This document shows positions 30,587-38,620 of a stretch of DNA of 64,000 bases, in pieces. Location of the stretch: the NCBI GenBank assembly GCA_910586655.1, contig CAJUIR010000002.1:124001-188000 (forward strand), in the 5' to 3' direction. The stretch is from an uncultured Christensenellaceae bacterium. Its GTDB lineage: Bacteria; Bacillota; Clostridia; Christensenellales; Borkfalkiaceae. The notes below the pieces were generated by a model. The model saw only the letters and a program-made list of their open reading frames with translations, was not told the origin of the DNA and did no database searches. The position numbers and the translations under genes are program-made. Numbering within the stretch: position 1 is the first letter of the stretch; the number at the start of each line of letters is the position of its first letter.

Positions 30587-31552
30587 ATGTCGGACGTGTT
30601 GCTGGATGCGTTTTTAGATACGTTGATTCTGCTTCCTTTTTTGTTTCTGCTGTATATCATCATCGAATTGTTAGAGCATAAAACGCAAGTCGGGAAACCC
30701 AACGGCGCATTGAGCGGAAAATTTGCGCCTTTGCTCGGTTCGGTTACGGGGCTTGTACCCATGTGCGGTTTTTCGGTGATGGCAGCGAAACTGTACCGTC
30801 ACCGCCATATTACCGTCGGCACGCTTGTTGCGGTATTCATTGCAACCAGCGACGAAGCATTTATTGTGCTGATACTTTCCGAACTGTCCGTACTCGAAAA
30901 ACTGTATTCTTTGCTTGCGTTCTGCGGGCTTAAAATTTTGTTTGGGGCGGCGGTCGGTTATCTGCTGGACGTTTTCTATGCAAAGCGTACGAATATCTCG
31001 CCCGTGACGCCCGTTTGCGAAGCGAAGGAACATGCGCACCATGACCACGGACACGATCATTCGCATGGGGCCGAGCAGGAAGAATTCAGCGTTTGCGAAC
31101 ATAAACACGGACGCAGAGAGGCGGTTTCGCTATATCTTGTTTCGCCTTTGATTCATGCGTTAAAAATCGCCGCATTTATTTTCGCATGTAATCTGTTGTT
31201 CGGATTTTTATTTTACGGAATCGGAAACGGCAATGCCGAAGCAGGCGAAGAAAAAGTGATCGGTTTTTTACAGGGTTCGGGATATTGGTATCAGCCGGTG
31301 CTGTGCTGTATCGTGGGGCTGATCCCCAACTGTGCGTCCAGCGTAGCGTTGACCGAAACATTTGCCGTAGGCGGAATCGCGTTCGGAAGTTGTCTTGCGG
31401 GATTGATCGTGAATGCAGGTCTCGGTTATCTCGTTCTGCTGCGCGATTTCAAGAAGTGGAAAGAAAATTTTCTGATCGTTTTGGTACTGTTTGCAGTCGG
31501 AATGATCGCCGGTTATTGCGTCAACGCCGTAGCGATCGCGGCGGGAATTTGA
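30587..31552 (+). CDS. Putative 10-TM heavy-metal/arsenic-type exporter (ArsP_2 family)
   Basis: This 321-residue membrane protein matches the family named putative manganese or 10-TM heavy-metal exporter. Two inverted-repeat halves each carry a conserved re-entrant motif: GLVPMCGFSVMAAKLY near residues 55-70 and GLIPNCASSVALTETF near 245-260. Between them lies a cytoplasmic His-rich loop (about 148-165, several HDH and HGH groups) that probably binds metal. The Cys residues in both motifs suggest thiophilic metal or metalloid transport, though the substrate is not proven. An AAAGGGGG ribosome-binding site is present. Confidence 0.82.
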   Translation: MSDVLLDAFLDTLILLPFLFLLYIIIELLEHKTQVGKPNGALSGKFAPLLGSVTGLVPMCGFSVMAAKLYRHRHITVGTLVAVFIATSDEAFIVLILSELSVLEKLYSLLAFCGLKILFGAAVGYLLDVFYAKRTNISPVTPVCEAKEHAHHDHGHDHSHGAEQEEFSVCEHKHGRREAVSLYLVSPLIHALKIAAFIFACNLLFGFLFYGIGNGNAEAGEEKVIGFLQGSGYWYQPVLCCIVGLIPNCASSVALTETFAVGGIAFGSCLAGLIVNAGLGYLVLLRDFKKWKENFLIVLVLFAVGMIAGYCVNAVAIAAGI

Positions 31553-31593
31553 AAAAATCGAATTAAATAAAAATTGATAGAAAGGAAGAAGTT

Positions 31594-32688
31594 ATGCGGC
31601 TCGCCCAACATTCCTTACCAAAGATGAATCCCGAAAACGACGGGGGTAAGGAACATTCGGTCGGGTTTTCTTTTTGCCCTTTGGAAGACGGCGTAGAATG
31701 CGCCCAGCCCCGATTCGGGGGGAAGACGCTGTTCGTGTCCGATACCCATTCTATGGGTTGCTTTGCAACATTTGCGCGAAATCTGCGTTCGATCTCGGTG
31801 GTGTTCGAATCGGACGCTCTTCCGCTGTTCAGCATGCCGGACGGGGTGGGATCGGTATTTGCGGCAGGCGGAGAAGAAACATTGAAGGCCGCGCGGTTTT
31901 TTGCCGCCGTGCGCCGCGTGCCCTGCGTGCTTTTCCCCGCGGAAGCACATTTACGCGGTGTTTTGGAAGAACAGGGAGAAATACTTCTGTGCGGAAAGCA
32001 CAGCCGCGTGCCGCTTGCAAGAGGGGAAATCAAGATCGATTTGGATCTTTGTAAATCGTCGTTTGCAGAAGCCTTTGCTTCTTTATTGAGCGCGCGGTTA
32101 GCCCTGATCGAACAGCATGCGCTTCAAATTTTCTGCGGAAAGGATAAGTCTTTGCTGTTCGAGCAGATGTTTACGCTGACGGAAGTTTCGCACGAACCGG
32201 ACGCGGGGGAACTGGTATTTCGAAATTATGCGATCAAAAGTTTGCAGCAGCGCGGAGCACCCGCAGGCGAATGCGAAGTGTTGGCGCAAATGCACCGTGC
32301 TGCGGGCGATTCGTTTCCCATATGGCGGTCTTACGTCGAACTTTCCGCTCTTTACGGCGCGTTTTTTGCATGCGGAAAGCCGAGAAAATATGCCGTACCC
32401 GATTATGATTCCCGCGCGCGGAGAGCAAATACGAAATTTTGCAACGTAAAAGTCCCCACACCCGAAGAATATGAAACGCGCGCTTCGTTACTCGAACAGA
32501 TGCGCCCGGGTTTTTCCGCGGAATTGCAGTTGTTACAGGACAGAAAAGAATTTTTTGAAAACGTATTCCGTAAATTTACGGCACAGGAACCGCCGAAAGT
32601 AAATTTTGCGCTTGTGAAAACGCTGCCAGAACAGGTACCCGAAGGTCTTTCTGCCATCATCAGGGATTTCGGTCTGTTGGATTTTTAA
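31594..32688 (+). CDS. Divergent protein resembling the glycerol-1-phosphate/iron-alcohol dehydrogenase fold
   Basis: The 364-residue protein is not clearly assignable. Residues about 75-140 look like the nucleotide-binding part of the iron-alcohol/glycerol-1-phosphate dehydrogenase fold: GVGSVFAAGGEETLKAARFF and then RVPCVLFPAEAH occupy the places of the usual GGGxxxDxxK and the P-T-x-A segment. The key Asp of GGSxxD is changed and the metal-binding His set of active enzymes is not evident in the C-terminal half. A late segment SFPIWRSYVELSALYG and then KPRKYAVPDY may mark a lineage-specific family. The gene has AAAGGAAG before its ATG and stands between the metal exporter and the sigma-factor operon. 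A non-catalytic or repurposed role is possible. Confidence 0.5.
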   Translation: MRLAQHSLPKMNPENDGGKEHSVGFSFCPLEDGVECAQPRFGGKTLFVSDTHSMGCFATFARNLRSISVVFESDALPLFSMPDGVGSVFAAGGEETLKAARFFAAVRRVPCVLFPAEAHLRGVLEEQGEILLCGKHSRVPLARGEIKIDLDLCKSSFAEAFASLLSARLALIEQHALQIFCGKDKSLLFEQMFTLTEVSHEPDAGELVFRNYAIKSLQQRGAPAGECEVLAQMHRAAGDSFPIWRSYVELSALYGAFFACGKPRKYAVPDYDSRARRANTKFCNVKVPTPEEYETRASLLEQMRPGFSAELQLLQDRKEFFENVFRKFTAQEPPKVNFALVKTLPEQVPEGLSAIIRDFGLLDF

Positions 32689-32735
32689 AATAAAAAAATA
32701 ATTTAACGAATTCTGAGCGGAATCAATAAAATAAT

Positions 32736-32792
32736 TTCGACAGTTTTCGCAAAATGTGTTTCAAAATGGGGAAAAAGGTGTTACAATATAAT
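32736..32792 (+). promoter_or_regulatory. Putative control region of the sigma-factor operon
   Basis: TTCGACAGT (32736-32744) matches 7 of 9 bases of the reverse Spo0A box TTCGACAAA. TATAAT (32787-32792) or the overlapping TACAAT (32782-32787) could be a -10, but no good -35 lies 16-18 bases upstream, so an activator or an alternative sigma may be needed. Confidence 0.35.
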
Positions 32793-32822
32793 CAAACAAA
32801 GCATTACCTTGCGGAGGAACCT

Positions 32823-33131
32823 ATGCAGGAGATCAGACTAATCCGGAAAGAACCGGAAATTGTGTTTGCGCTTTCGGGTGAAATCGATTCGGGCAACGCA
32901 GATGAATTTTACGAGGAAGTGACCGCTGTTTATAGCAATCAAGGCGGTAATTTGGTTTTTAACTGCGCGGAGTTGGAGTTTATCGATTCGACGACGCTCG
33001 GCACGTTTGTGAAACTTCTCAAAAAAGTCAAGCAGGACGGATACACGCTGCGCATTACGGAAATTCAGCCGCGGTTGAAAAAATTGTTTGTCATATGCGC
33101 GCTCGATCAGATCATGGAGATAGAGCCATGA
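32823..33131 (+). CDS. STAS-domain anti-anti-sigma factor (RsbV/SpoIIAA type)
   Basis: Anti-anti-sigma factors bind an RsbW/SpoIIAB-type kinase and free the sigma factor; phosphorylation of a conserved Ser switches them off. The 102-residue protein is a single STAS domain: VFALSGEIDSGNADEFYEEV, then LVFNCAELEFIDSTTLGTF with the phosphorylatable Ser at about residue 56, then RLKKLFVICALD. The ATG at 32823 has a GCGGAGGA ribosome-binding site. Its stop overlaps the next start (ATGA). It opens a four-gene overlapping operon with an RsbW-like protein, a sigma factor and a second RsbW-like protein. Confidence 0.9.
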   Translation: MQEIRLIRKEPEIVFALSGEIDSGNADEFYEEVTAVYSNQGGNLVFNCAELEFIDSTTLGTFVKLLKKVKQDGYTLRITEIQPRLKKLFVICALDQIMEIEP

Positions 33132-33493
33132 ACGAAATCATTCTCGAATTTCCGCTGCAAAGCGCCTTTCATACCACTGCAAGGCTTACGACAGGCGGGA
33201 TCTGTTCGGTTTCGGGACTCAGTTTCGATGATGCGGAAGATTGCAAAGTTTGCGTGACGGAAAGTCTGATCCTGCTTGCAAACAAAGGATTCCGCCGTGC
33301 GCGCGTCGCGTTTTCGGGCGAGAAGGGACTAAAGATTGCGGTAGAGGGAACAAACAAAGGCGAAGCCGATTCCCGCAATCAGGAAGATGAAATTTCCGCC
33401 GCGTTGATTCAGGCGCTTGCGGAAAACGTCGTTATGGAAAAGTCGGAAAACGATATTTATAAAATTGTTTTTGAATTCGGGCTGACGAAATGA
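33128..33493 (+). CDS. RsbW/SpoIIAB-like protein lacking the ATP-binding (Bergerat) motifs
   Basis: The 121-residue protein aligns by eye with the N-terminal half of RsbW/SpoIIAB: ILEFPLQSAFHTTARLTTGG, then FDDAEDCKVCVTESLILLAN. Where active kinases have E-x-x-x-N (as in SEACTNA or SEAVTNA), this protein has ESLILLA (45-51), so the Mg/ATP Asn is lost. The D-x-G-x-G box is replaced by VEGTNKGEAD and the second Gly box by EDEISAAL. The C-terminal strand pattern VVMEKSENDIYKIVFEF is kept. I infer a pseudo-kinase that kept the binding fold but cannot bind ATP in the usual way. It lies exactly where rsbW or spoIIAB should be, overlapping both neighbours by 4 bases. Confidence 0.7.
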   Translation: MNEIILEFPLQSAFHTTARLTTGGICSVSGLSFDDAEDCKVCVTESLILLANKGFRRARVAFSGEKGLKIAVEGTNKGEADSRNQEDEISAALIQALAENVVMEKSENDIYKIVFEFGLTK

Positions 33494-34212
33494 CGGACGA
33501 GGAACTTTTTGCACAATTCAGAGCAACGGGCGACTTAAAAATCCGAAATCAAATCGTAGAAAAATACCTCTATATTGCCGCCGTGCTTGCAAAAAAATTT
33601 GTGGGACGCGGCGTAGAGTATGACGATTTATATCAGATCGCTTCTCTTGCGCTCATCAAGGGGGTATCCCGTTTCGACGAAACCAAGGGTTTGCAGTTTT
33701 CGACGTTTATTACACCGACGATCACGGGCGAAATCAAAAATTATTTCCGCGACCGCTCTCGCCTCATCCATCTGCCGAGGAAAGTTTCGGAGTTGCGCGT
33801 GGGGTTAAAAAAACTTTCTGCGGAAATTTTTGCGGAGACGGGAAGAAAACCTACGGCAAAGGAACTTGCGGAAAAGTTGGGCGTCACGGAAGAAGAAGTG
33901 CTGCGTTGTTCGGAAGCGGGCGGCGTAGTTTCGCTTGACCGTCCTGCGGGCGGCGAGGACGGAAGGAGTTTTCACGATCTGATTCCTGCGGAGGACATTT
34001 TCGAAGAAGTGGAAAACCGAGATGCGGTCAACAGCGCTCTTTCTTCGCTATCTCAGGCGGAACGCGCGCTTGTATCTTACCGCTTCGGGCAGGAACTCTC
34101 CCAGACGGAAACGGCAAGACAAATGGGAATTTCGCAAATGAACGTTTCGCGTATGGAGCGTAAGATTTTGCAGAAACTAAGAGAAACGTTGAACAAAAGC
34201 ACGGTGGAATGA
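33490..34212 (+). CDS. RNA polymerase sigma factor of the SigB/SigF/SigG subfamily
   Basis: The 240-residue sigma-70-type protein has region 2 (VAR-like VLAKKFVGRGVEYDDLYQIA, then FSTFITPTITGEIKNYFRD), region 3 (LPRKVSELRVGLKKL, GRKPTAKELAEKLGV) and region 4 ending ISQMNVSRMERKILQKLRE. The last block is closest to SigB (ISQMHVSR). The partner genes, STAS before and RsbW-like before and after, show control by partner switching. It is more like the general-stress SigB than the forespore SigF, but short sigma factors of this group are hard to separate by eye. All four genes overlap by 4 bases. Confidence 0.88.
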   Translation: MTDEELFAQFRATGDLKIRNQIVEKYLYIAAVLAKKFVGRGVEYDDLYQIASLALIKGVSRFDETKGLQFSTFITPTITGEIKNYFRDRSRLIHLPRKVSELRVGLKKLSAEIFAETGRKPTAKELAEKLGVTEEEVLRCSEAGGVVSLDRPAGGEDGRSFHDLIPAEDIFEEVENRDAVNSALSSLSQAERALVSYRFGQELSQTETARQMGISQMNVSRMERKILQKLRETLNKSTVE

Positions 34213-34583
34213 TGTTCTTTGAAATCGACAATTATTTATCGCTCAATGCGGCGGTTGCAAAGATGTGCGCAGTGTTTCGGGACGAAGAAATTCCCGAAGG
34301 CTCTGTCTTTCAGTGCAAACTGGTCGCAAAAGAATTGCTTTCCAACGCACTGCGTTACGGCGGCGGATGCGCTCGGTTTGTATTCGAGCGCAACGAAGGC
34401 GAAGTCCGTATCAGCGTCAAGAGTGCGAACGGGTTTGTCCCGCCCAAAGTAAGCGTATGTTCGGACGTGACAGCCGAACGCGGAAGGGGATTGTTTCTTG
34501 TGGATTCGGTCAGCGAACGAAGACTTTATTCCGAACAGGACGGTATCAGCGTATTTGTAAAGATCATCAATCCGAAATCATAA
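34209..34583 (+). CDS. GHKL-ATPase anti-sigma factor/kinase (RsbW-like) with intact ATP site
   Basis: The 124-residue protein is a compact HATPase_c_2 domain. The N box KELLSNALRYG (Glu42, Asn46) and the Gly-rich lid RGRGLFLVDSVSE (91-103) are intact; the G1 region is reduced (SANGFVPP). Such proteins bind a sigma factor and phosphorylate the cognate STAS protein. Its place after the sigma gene is unusual, because rsbW normally precedes sigB. The start is ATG 34209, overlapping the sigma stop, or the next ATG at 34212. It probably supplies the kinase activity that the degenerate protein upstream lacks. A terminator follows. Confidence 0.82.
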   Translation: MMFFEIDNYLSLNAAVAKMCAVFRDEEIPEGSVFQCKLVAKELLSNALRYGGGCARFVFERNEGEVRISVKSANGFVPPKVSVCSDVTAERGRGLFLVDSVSERRLYSEQDGISVFVKIINPKS

Positions 34584-34587
34584 AAAT

Positions 34588-34617
34588 GAAAACCGCTTAT
34601 GAAATAGCGGTTTTTTT
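34588..34617 (+). terminator. Terminator of the sigma-factor operon
   Basis: AAAACCGCT / AGCGGTTTT stem with an 8-base loop and T run. Confidence 0.85.
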
Positions 34618-34623
34618 GCAGAA

Positions 34624-34651
34624 AAAAAGCCCCGCTTTTTGCGGGGCTTTA
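34624..34651 (-). terminator. Terminator of the P/Q-linker membrane protein gene
   Basis: AAAGCCCCGC / GCGGGGCTTT with a 5-base loop; on the minus strand it ends in a T run. Confidence 0.9.
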
Positions 34652-34661
34652 TGCAATTTGA

Positions 34662-36347
34662 TTATTGTTTGCTTACGTATAAATAAATCTTTTCAAGCAG
34701 TTCCTGCGAAATATAATTGCGGTAACAACCGAGGTAGATGAACACACGGTCGAAGAACATCTTGTTATCTCCGCCGATGACGTACGTAGGCAGGTACGAG
34801 CGCAACCCGTAAATGTTTGCGATAAACAAATCGCCGAACTCGTTTCTTTCCTGTACCGTAAGCGTTTTGATGAAGGGATCGTAAACATATTGCGAACCTT
34901 CGTATACATAGGTGCTAGAAGGGTTGGGTTGCTGTTTCTTGGCTTTGCGTCCTTTGACGTAGGGGTCTTCCGCATTGATCCGCTGTTGCGATACGGGAAT
35001 AGGCGTTGCGTCGTAAACGGAAGATTGCCCGCGTGCAAGAGATTGCATTTTTCGCTCGAATTCCGTTACGGGAACTTCGGGTCGTTCCGCTTGCTGAACG
35101 TATACGTGCGTTTCCGTTTTCTGCGGCTGAGGCTGCGGAGCGGGCGCCTGCTGTACGGGCGGCTGATAGACGGGTTGCTGATAAACCGGCTGAACGGGCG
35201 CCTGCGCCATAACGACGGGCTGAATGATGGGCGCATAGTTTTCGACGGGCATGCGAACGTAAGCGGGTTCGTACGCGGGCTGGTCGGAAACAACGATTTC
35301 CTGCGTCGTAACCTCTTTCTTTTTGGAAAGCAGTAATGCGAGCAAAGCCGTAACGAACGCGGCAACCGAGCCGACAAGCAGGATCACGGTGGCAAGGGTT
35401 TGTCCGTCCGCTGTGAAGATCGCCCATTTATCGTCTTTCGAGAATACGATGAACGCAATGATCGTAAGGATGACTGCGATCAGTTGGATGCAGTAGCGTA
35501 CCGCGTCGAACAAATAATTGCGCCTTGCGCAGATGCGAACGGTCGAAATCAAAAAGTTCAAAGCCAGCATGACGACGAGAATCATCATGGAAATTCCGAG
35601 GAACATATCCGCATCGTAAAGTTGGAAAACGGTAAGCGAACTGCCGCGGGTAAGCATTGCCGCCGAGTAGTTCAGCATCATGATGCAGATGATAGTAAGC
35701 ACAAGGAGCAGAGAGGAGAGCAATCCGTAACCTTTTCTTCTTGCGATCGCGGTGATGATGAGCGTGAACAGGATCAGTCCGCCGATGAGCGCGGAAGGCG
35801 CGTCAACGACGCCGCCGACCGCATAGGTGAGCAGGAAGTAACCGCCGTACATCAAAAACAAAATGATCCCGCTTGCCATAGCGCTGTTTTTCGCAAGCGT
35901 TCTCGACTTGGTCGCAAGCGCAATGATCATGAGCACGAGAGCCAGAATTGCGGAGAACGAAATTGCAAACAACAGGAATAAATAGACGATAAACCAAATT
36001 TTTCCCGAAAGGCCGATCAGGTTTGGATAAACGCTTGTAACAATCTCTTTATTGCCGAACAAATCGGCGAGCACGCTGCAAAGTTGTCCGAGCAGCGACT
36101 GGGCGAATACCGACGCGTTTCCGCCTTCGCCGAACGCCATGCCGAAATTCAGCGTATCGAACTGCTGAAACGCCGACCATACGGACGTGAGCATACCGAT
36201 CAAAATCCCGCCTACGGCGAGAATAAAGAAAAAGACGGCAAGAAACGGATAGGCGCCTTTCTTGCTTTGTTTCCTCTCGGTCTCTACTTCGATAACAGGT
36301 TCGCTGTAAAGATATTCCGTATTCATGTTTTCATCAAGATTACTCAT
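34662..36347 (-). CDS. Multi-pass membrane protein with Pro/Gln-rich cytoplasmic linker
   Basis: I do not recognise this 561-residue protein. The N-terminal 345 residues contain about eight hydrophobic segments (for example AYPFLAVFFFILAVGGILIG at 33-52 and WFIVYLFLLFAISFSAILAL at 117-136). Then comes a linker (about 355-415) rich in Pro, Gln, Val and Tyr with repeats such as PVYQQPVYQPPVQQAP. A soluble domain of about 130 residues at the end contains QERNEFGDLFIANIYG, then YVIGGDNKMFFDRVFIYLG. It has its own promoter (TTGACA-18-TATAAT, 36401-36430) and a GGGAG ribosome-binding site. A scaffold or envelope role is plausible but unproven. Confidence 0.7.
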   Translation of the reverse strand: MSNLDENMNTEYLYSEPVIEVETERKQSKKGAYPFLAVFFFILAVGGILIGMLTSVWSAFQQFDTLNFGMAFGEGGNASVFAQSLLGQLCSVLADLFGNKEIVTSVYPNLIGLSGKIWFIVYLFLLFAISFSAILALVLMIIALATKSRTLAKNSAMASGIILFLMYGGYFLLTYAVGGVVDAPSALIGGLILFTLIITAIARRKGYGLLSSLLLVLTIICIMMLNYSAAMLTRGSSLTVFQLYDADMFLGISMMILVVMLALNFLISTVRICARRNYLFDAVRYCIQLIAVILTIIAFIVFSKDDKWAIFTADGQTLATVILLVGSVAAFVTALLALLLSKKKEVTTQEIVVSDQPAYEPAYVRMPVENYAPIIQPVVMAQAPVQPVYQQPVYQPPVQQAPAPQPQPQKTETHVYVQQAERPEVPVTEFERKMQSLARGQSSVYDATPIPVSQQRINAEDPYVKGRKAKKQQPNPSSTYVYEGSQYVYDPFIKTLTVQERNEFGDLFIANIYGLRSYLPTYVIGGDNKMFFDRVFIYLGCYRNYISQELLEKIYLYVSKQ

Positions 36348-36400
36348 AACGTTGCTCCCGCGACGAGATTCTTATCCCTATTTTAATATATATCACGGCA

Positions 36401-36430
36401 ATTATATCATGAAGATAACAGCCGTGTCAA
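36401..36430 (-). promoter_or_regulatory. Promoter of the P/Q-linker membrane protein gene
   Basis: On the minus strand: TTGACA (36425-36430), 18-bp spacer, TATAAT (36401-36406). Confidence 0.75.
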
Positions 36431-36575
36431 CATCAAATACGGCAAAAAAATCGCAAATCATCTTTTTTTTTCGCATAATCCGTAATTAGTGTCTGTCTTT
36501 TCTATGAAATATTGCAAAAATGCGCGGAAAATTATTTGTTTTTTGCGCGGAAATTGAGAGAATATGGAAGAACGG

Positions 36576-36603
36576 TTGAAATTTTTTGCCGTGCGGTTAT
36601 AAT
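36576..36603 (+). promoter_or_regulatory. Promoter of the S41 peptidase gene
   Basis: TTGAAA (36576-36581), 16-bp spacer, TATAAT (36598-36603). An ATG lies 4 bases after it, but the RBS-preceded ATG at 36638 is preferred. Confidence 0.75.
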
Positions 36604-36637
36604 ATCTATGAACATTCATAACGAAAAGGGGTTTGAT

Positions 36638-38005
36638 ATGGAAGGTCAAAATGAAGATCGGGAGTTTCCGCAGGAGAATTTGAATGCGGGATCCCAACCG
36701 AAAACAATCGTAAAAAAAAGCAACCGTAAACGGAATGCGCTGATCGCCCTCGGCGCCGTGGCAATCGCTTTCGTCTTCTTTTTTACGGGCTGGTTTGCGC
36801 GGTATCTTGCGTTAGATCGCCGCGCGCGCGATCTGCTTTGGCTGATGGAAACGGCAGACGATCATTATTACCGCGAAATTTCCGACGAGGAATGGAACGA
36901 TCTCTACGACCGTTTTTACGACATGGTCTTGCCCGATCGGTTCTGCTCCTTTTACACGGGTGAGGAATACCGCAAACTATTGGGCGAAAGCGAAGGCAAC
37001 AACAAAGATACGGGGCTTTCGGCAATCGACGAAGGCGGCAGGCTTCGCGTTTACAACGTGATCGGAAATTCTCCCGCCGCGCTTGCCGGCATCCGAAGCG
37101 GAATGTATATTTACAGATTCGGCACGTCGGTAGAGGAAATGAAAGAGGGGAACCGAAACGAATTTTATGCGCTCTCGGGAAACGCGATCTATCTCGAATG
37201 CGGAGATACGCAGGAGAGCGCAAAGGTCTGCCGAATCCAAAGCGAAAATTATCTTGCGTCCTATTGTTCTTACCGCGACAGTCAAACTTCATTCGATTTC
37301 CGCACCAAAGGCGATAAGTTGGAACTGACCGATACGGGCAATGCCCACGAAGGTCTGGACGGAACGACGGCGTATATCTCGGTATCGCAGTTCGACGGTA
37401 ACGTTTCTTCGGAATTCAAAGCAATGCTTTCGCTCATGAAGTCGCGGGGCAGAAGCAATCTCATTCTCGATTTGCGGAGAAACGGCGGCGGATATTTGAG
37501 AGCGTTCCAGGAAATGTCCGCGCATTTGCTGCGCAATGCCGAGGATGGGAATCCGCTCGTCGCCACGGCAAAATACCGCAGCGGCAAAGTCACGCGGTTC
37601 AGGGCGACCGGAAATGATTTCGGAAATTATTTCGATGATACTTCGCGCGTCAGCGTACTGGCGGACGAGAGAACGGCGTCCGCGTCGGAGTGTCTTATCG
37701 GCGCGCTGATCGATTACGGTACGGCGGATTTTTCCGACGTCTATCTGCGCAAAACCGACGGGGAGGAGGCGCGCTCTTATGGGAAAGGCGTCATGCAAAC
37801 GGCTTACGTCGCGCCGAGCGGAAGCGCCGCAAGAATCACGACGGCGGAAATTTTCTGGCCGGTCAGCGGACGCAGCATTCACGACACGGGAGTGACCGAG
37901 CGGCTGGGCGCGGTAGGAATTGTTGCGCCTTTGCTTTCGGGAGAACGCGACAGCATGCTCGACGAAGTGATATCGAGACTGTGCGGAGCGGGCGGCGACG
38001 CTTAA
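36638..38005 (+). CDS. Membrane-anchored S41-family (C-terminal processing) peptidase
   Basis: The 455-residue protein has an N-terminal membrane anchor (about residues 33-56) and an extracytoplasmic part. A PDZ-like domain lies around 120-195 (RVYNVIGNSPAALAGIRSGM). The S41 tail-protease core follows: LILDLRRNGGGYLRAF, then SVLADERTASASECLIGAL with the catalytic Ser, then SYGKGVMQT with the catalytic Lys. CtpA/CtpB-like enzymes cleave regulators or envelope proteins outside the membrane. The start at 36638 has AAAAGGGG 7 bases upstream. The alternative ATG at 36608 would make the mRNA leaderless and add ten residues. The substrate is unknown. Confidence 0.88.
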   Translation: MEGQNEDREFPQENLNAGSQPKTIVKKSNRKRNALIALGAVAIAFVFFFTGWFARYLALDRRARDLLWLMETADDHYYREISDEEWNDLYDRFYDMVLPDRFCSFYTGEEYRKLLGESEGNNKDTGLSAIDEGGRLRVYNVIGNSPAALAGIRSGMYIYRFGTSVEEMKEGNRNEFYALSGNAIYLECGDTQESAKVCRIQSENYLASYCSYRDSQTSFDFRTKGDKLELTDTGNAHEGLDGTTAYISVSQFDGNVSSEFKAMLSLMKSRGRSNLILDLRRNGGGYLRAFQEMSAHLLRNAEDGNPLVATAKYRSGKVTRFRATGNDFGNYFDDTSRVSVLADERTASASECLIGALIDYGTADFSDVYLRKTDGEEARSYGKGVMQTAYVAPSGSAARITTAEIFWPVSGRSIHDTGVTERLGAVGIVAPLLSGERDSMLDEVISRLCGAGGDA

Positions 38006-38310
38006 ACGGCGGAGCGTTTTAAATATTCTTCTAAAATTTTCATGGAGTCGAACTTCCCTTCGGAAGATCGGCTCTCTTTTTCTTCCTTCGTTTCTTCTTC
38101 CGTATCCTGTTCTGCTGCCTGCGTTTTCATTGCGCCCGCACCGCTTGCAAACATGGCGATCAGTTCTTTGTTCTGGCGGTAGAATTCGAGCGCGGAACGG
38201 AGTTTTTGCATGAGTTCGGAATTGCCGTCAAGCGACGTAAGTAGAAGAGCGATGAAAAGAATTTCCATACAAATATCGTATGCGGCTGTCAAAAAATCCG
38301 TTCGTTTCAT
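38002..38310 (-). CDS. Hypothetical small protein
   Basis: This 102-residue protein is not recognised. The N-terminal 30 residues contain a hydrophobic stretch (MEILFIALLLTSL), then a helical part (SELMQKLRSALEFYRQNKEL), a short Gly/Ala stretch and a highly charged Glu/Lys/Ser tail. It converges on the S41 peptidase gene, overlapping its last 4 bases, and diverges from the small gene at 38333 across 22 bases. It may be a small membrane-associated protein. No good ribosome-binding site is visible, so expression could be leaderless. Confidence 0.55.
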   Translation of the reverse strand: MKRTDFLTAAYDICMEILFIALLLTSLDGNSELMQKLRSALEFYRQNKELIAMFASGAGAMKTQAAEQDTEEETKEEKESRSSEGKFDSMKILEEYLKRSAV

Positions 38311-38332
38311 ATGATGAAACCGTGAGGTGTTT

Positions 38333-38608
38333 ATGAGCGATTTTGCAAGTTATTCCGGAAAAAACAAAGCAAAAGAAAAATCCGCCGACGAATGGATTTC
38401 GGAGGCGAAACGGGTGGCAAGCAAATACGAGGGAAAGAGCGAGAACGATTTATTGAAAGCGATCTATACGCAGGCGGTCGAGGGCAAGCGGAACGGAACG
38501 CTTTCCAACGAGCAGATCGACGCGTTTTACCGCCAGTTCTCCCCCATGCTCGACGCAGGCAAGCGAAAAAAACTTGCCAAAATCGTCGAGCAGTTGAAGA
38601 AAATGTAA
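38333..38608 (+). CDS. Hypothetical small charged protein
   Basis: This 91-residue protein is not recognised. It is lysine-rich, predicted to be helical and without membrane segments: SADEWISEAKRVASKYEGKS, then EGKRNGTLSNEQIDAFYRQF, then KKLAKIVEQLKKM. A GTGAGGTG ribosome-binding site precedes ATG 38333. It is divergent from the gene at 38310 with only 22 bases between starts, so the pair may share regulation. Confidence 0.6.
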   Translation: MSDFASYSGKNKAKEKSADEWISEAKRVASKYEGKSENDLLKAIYTQAVEGKRNGTLSNEQIDAFYRQFSPMLDAGKRKKLAKIVEQLKKM

Positions 38609-38620
38609 ATAAAGAGTTGC

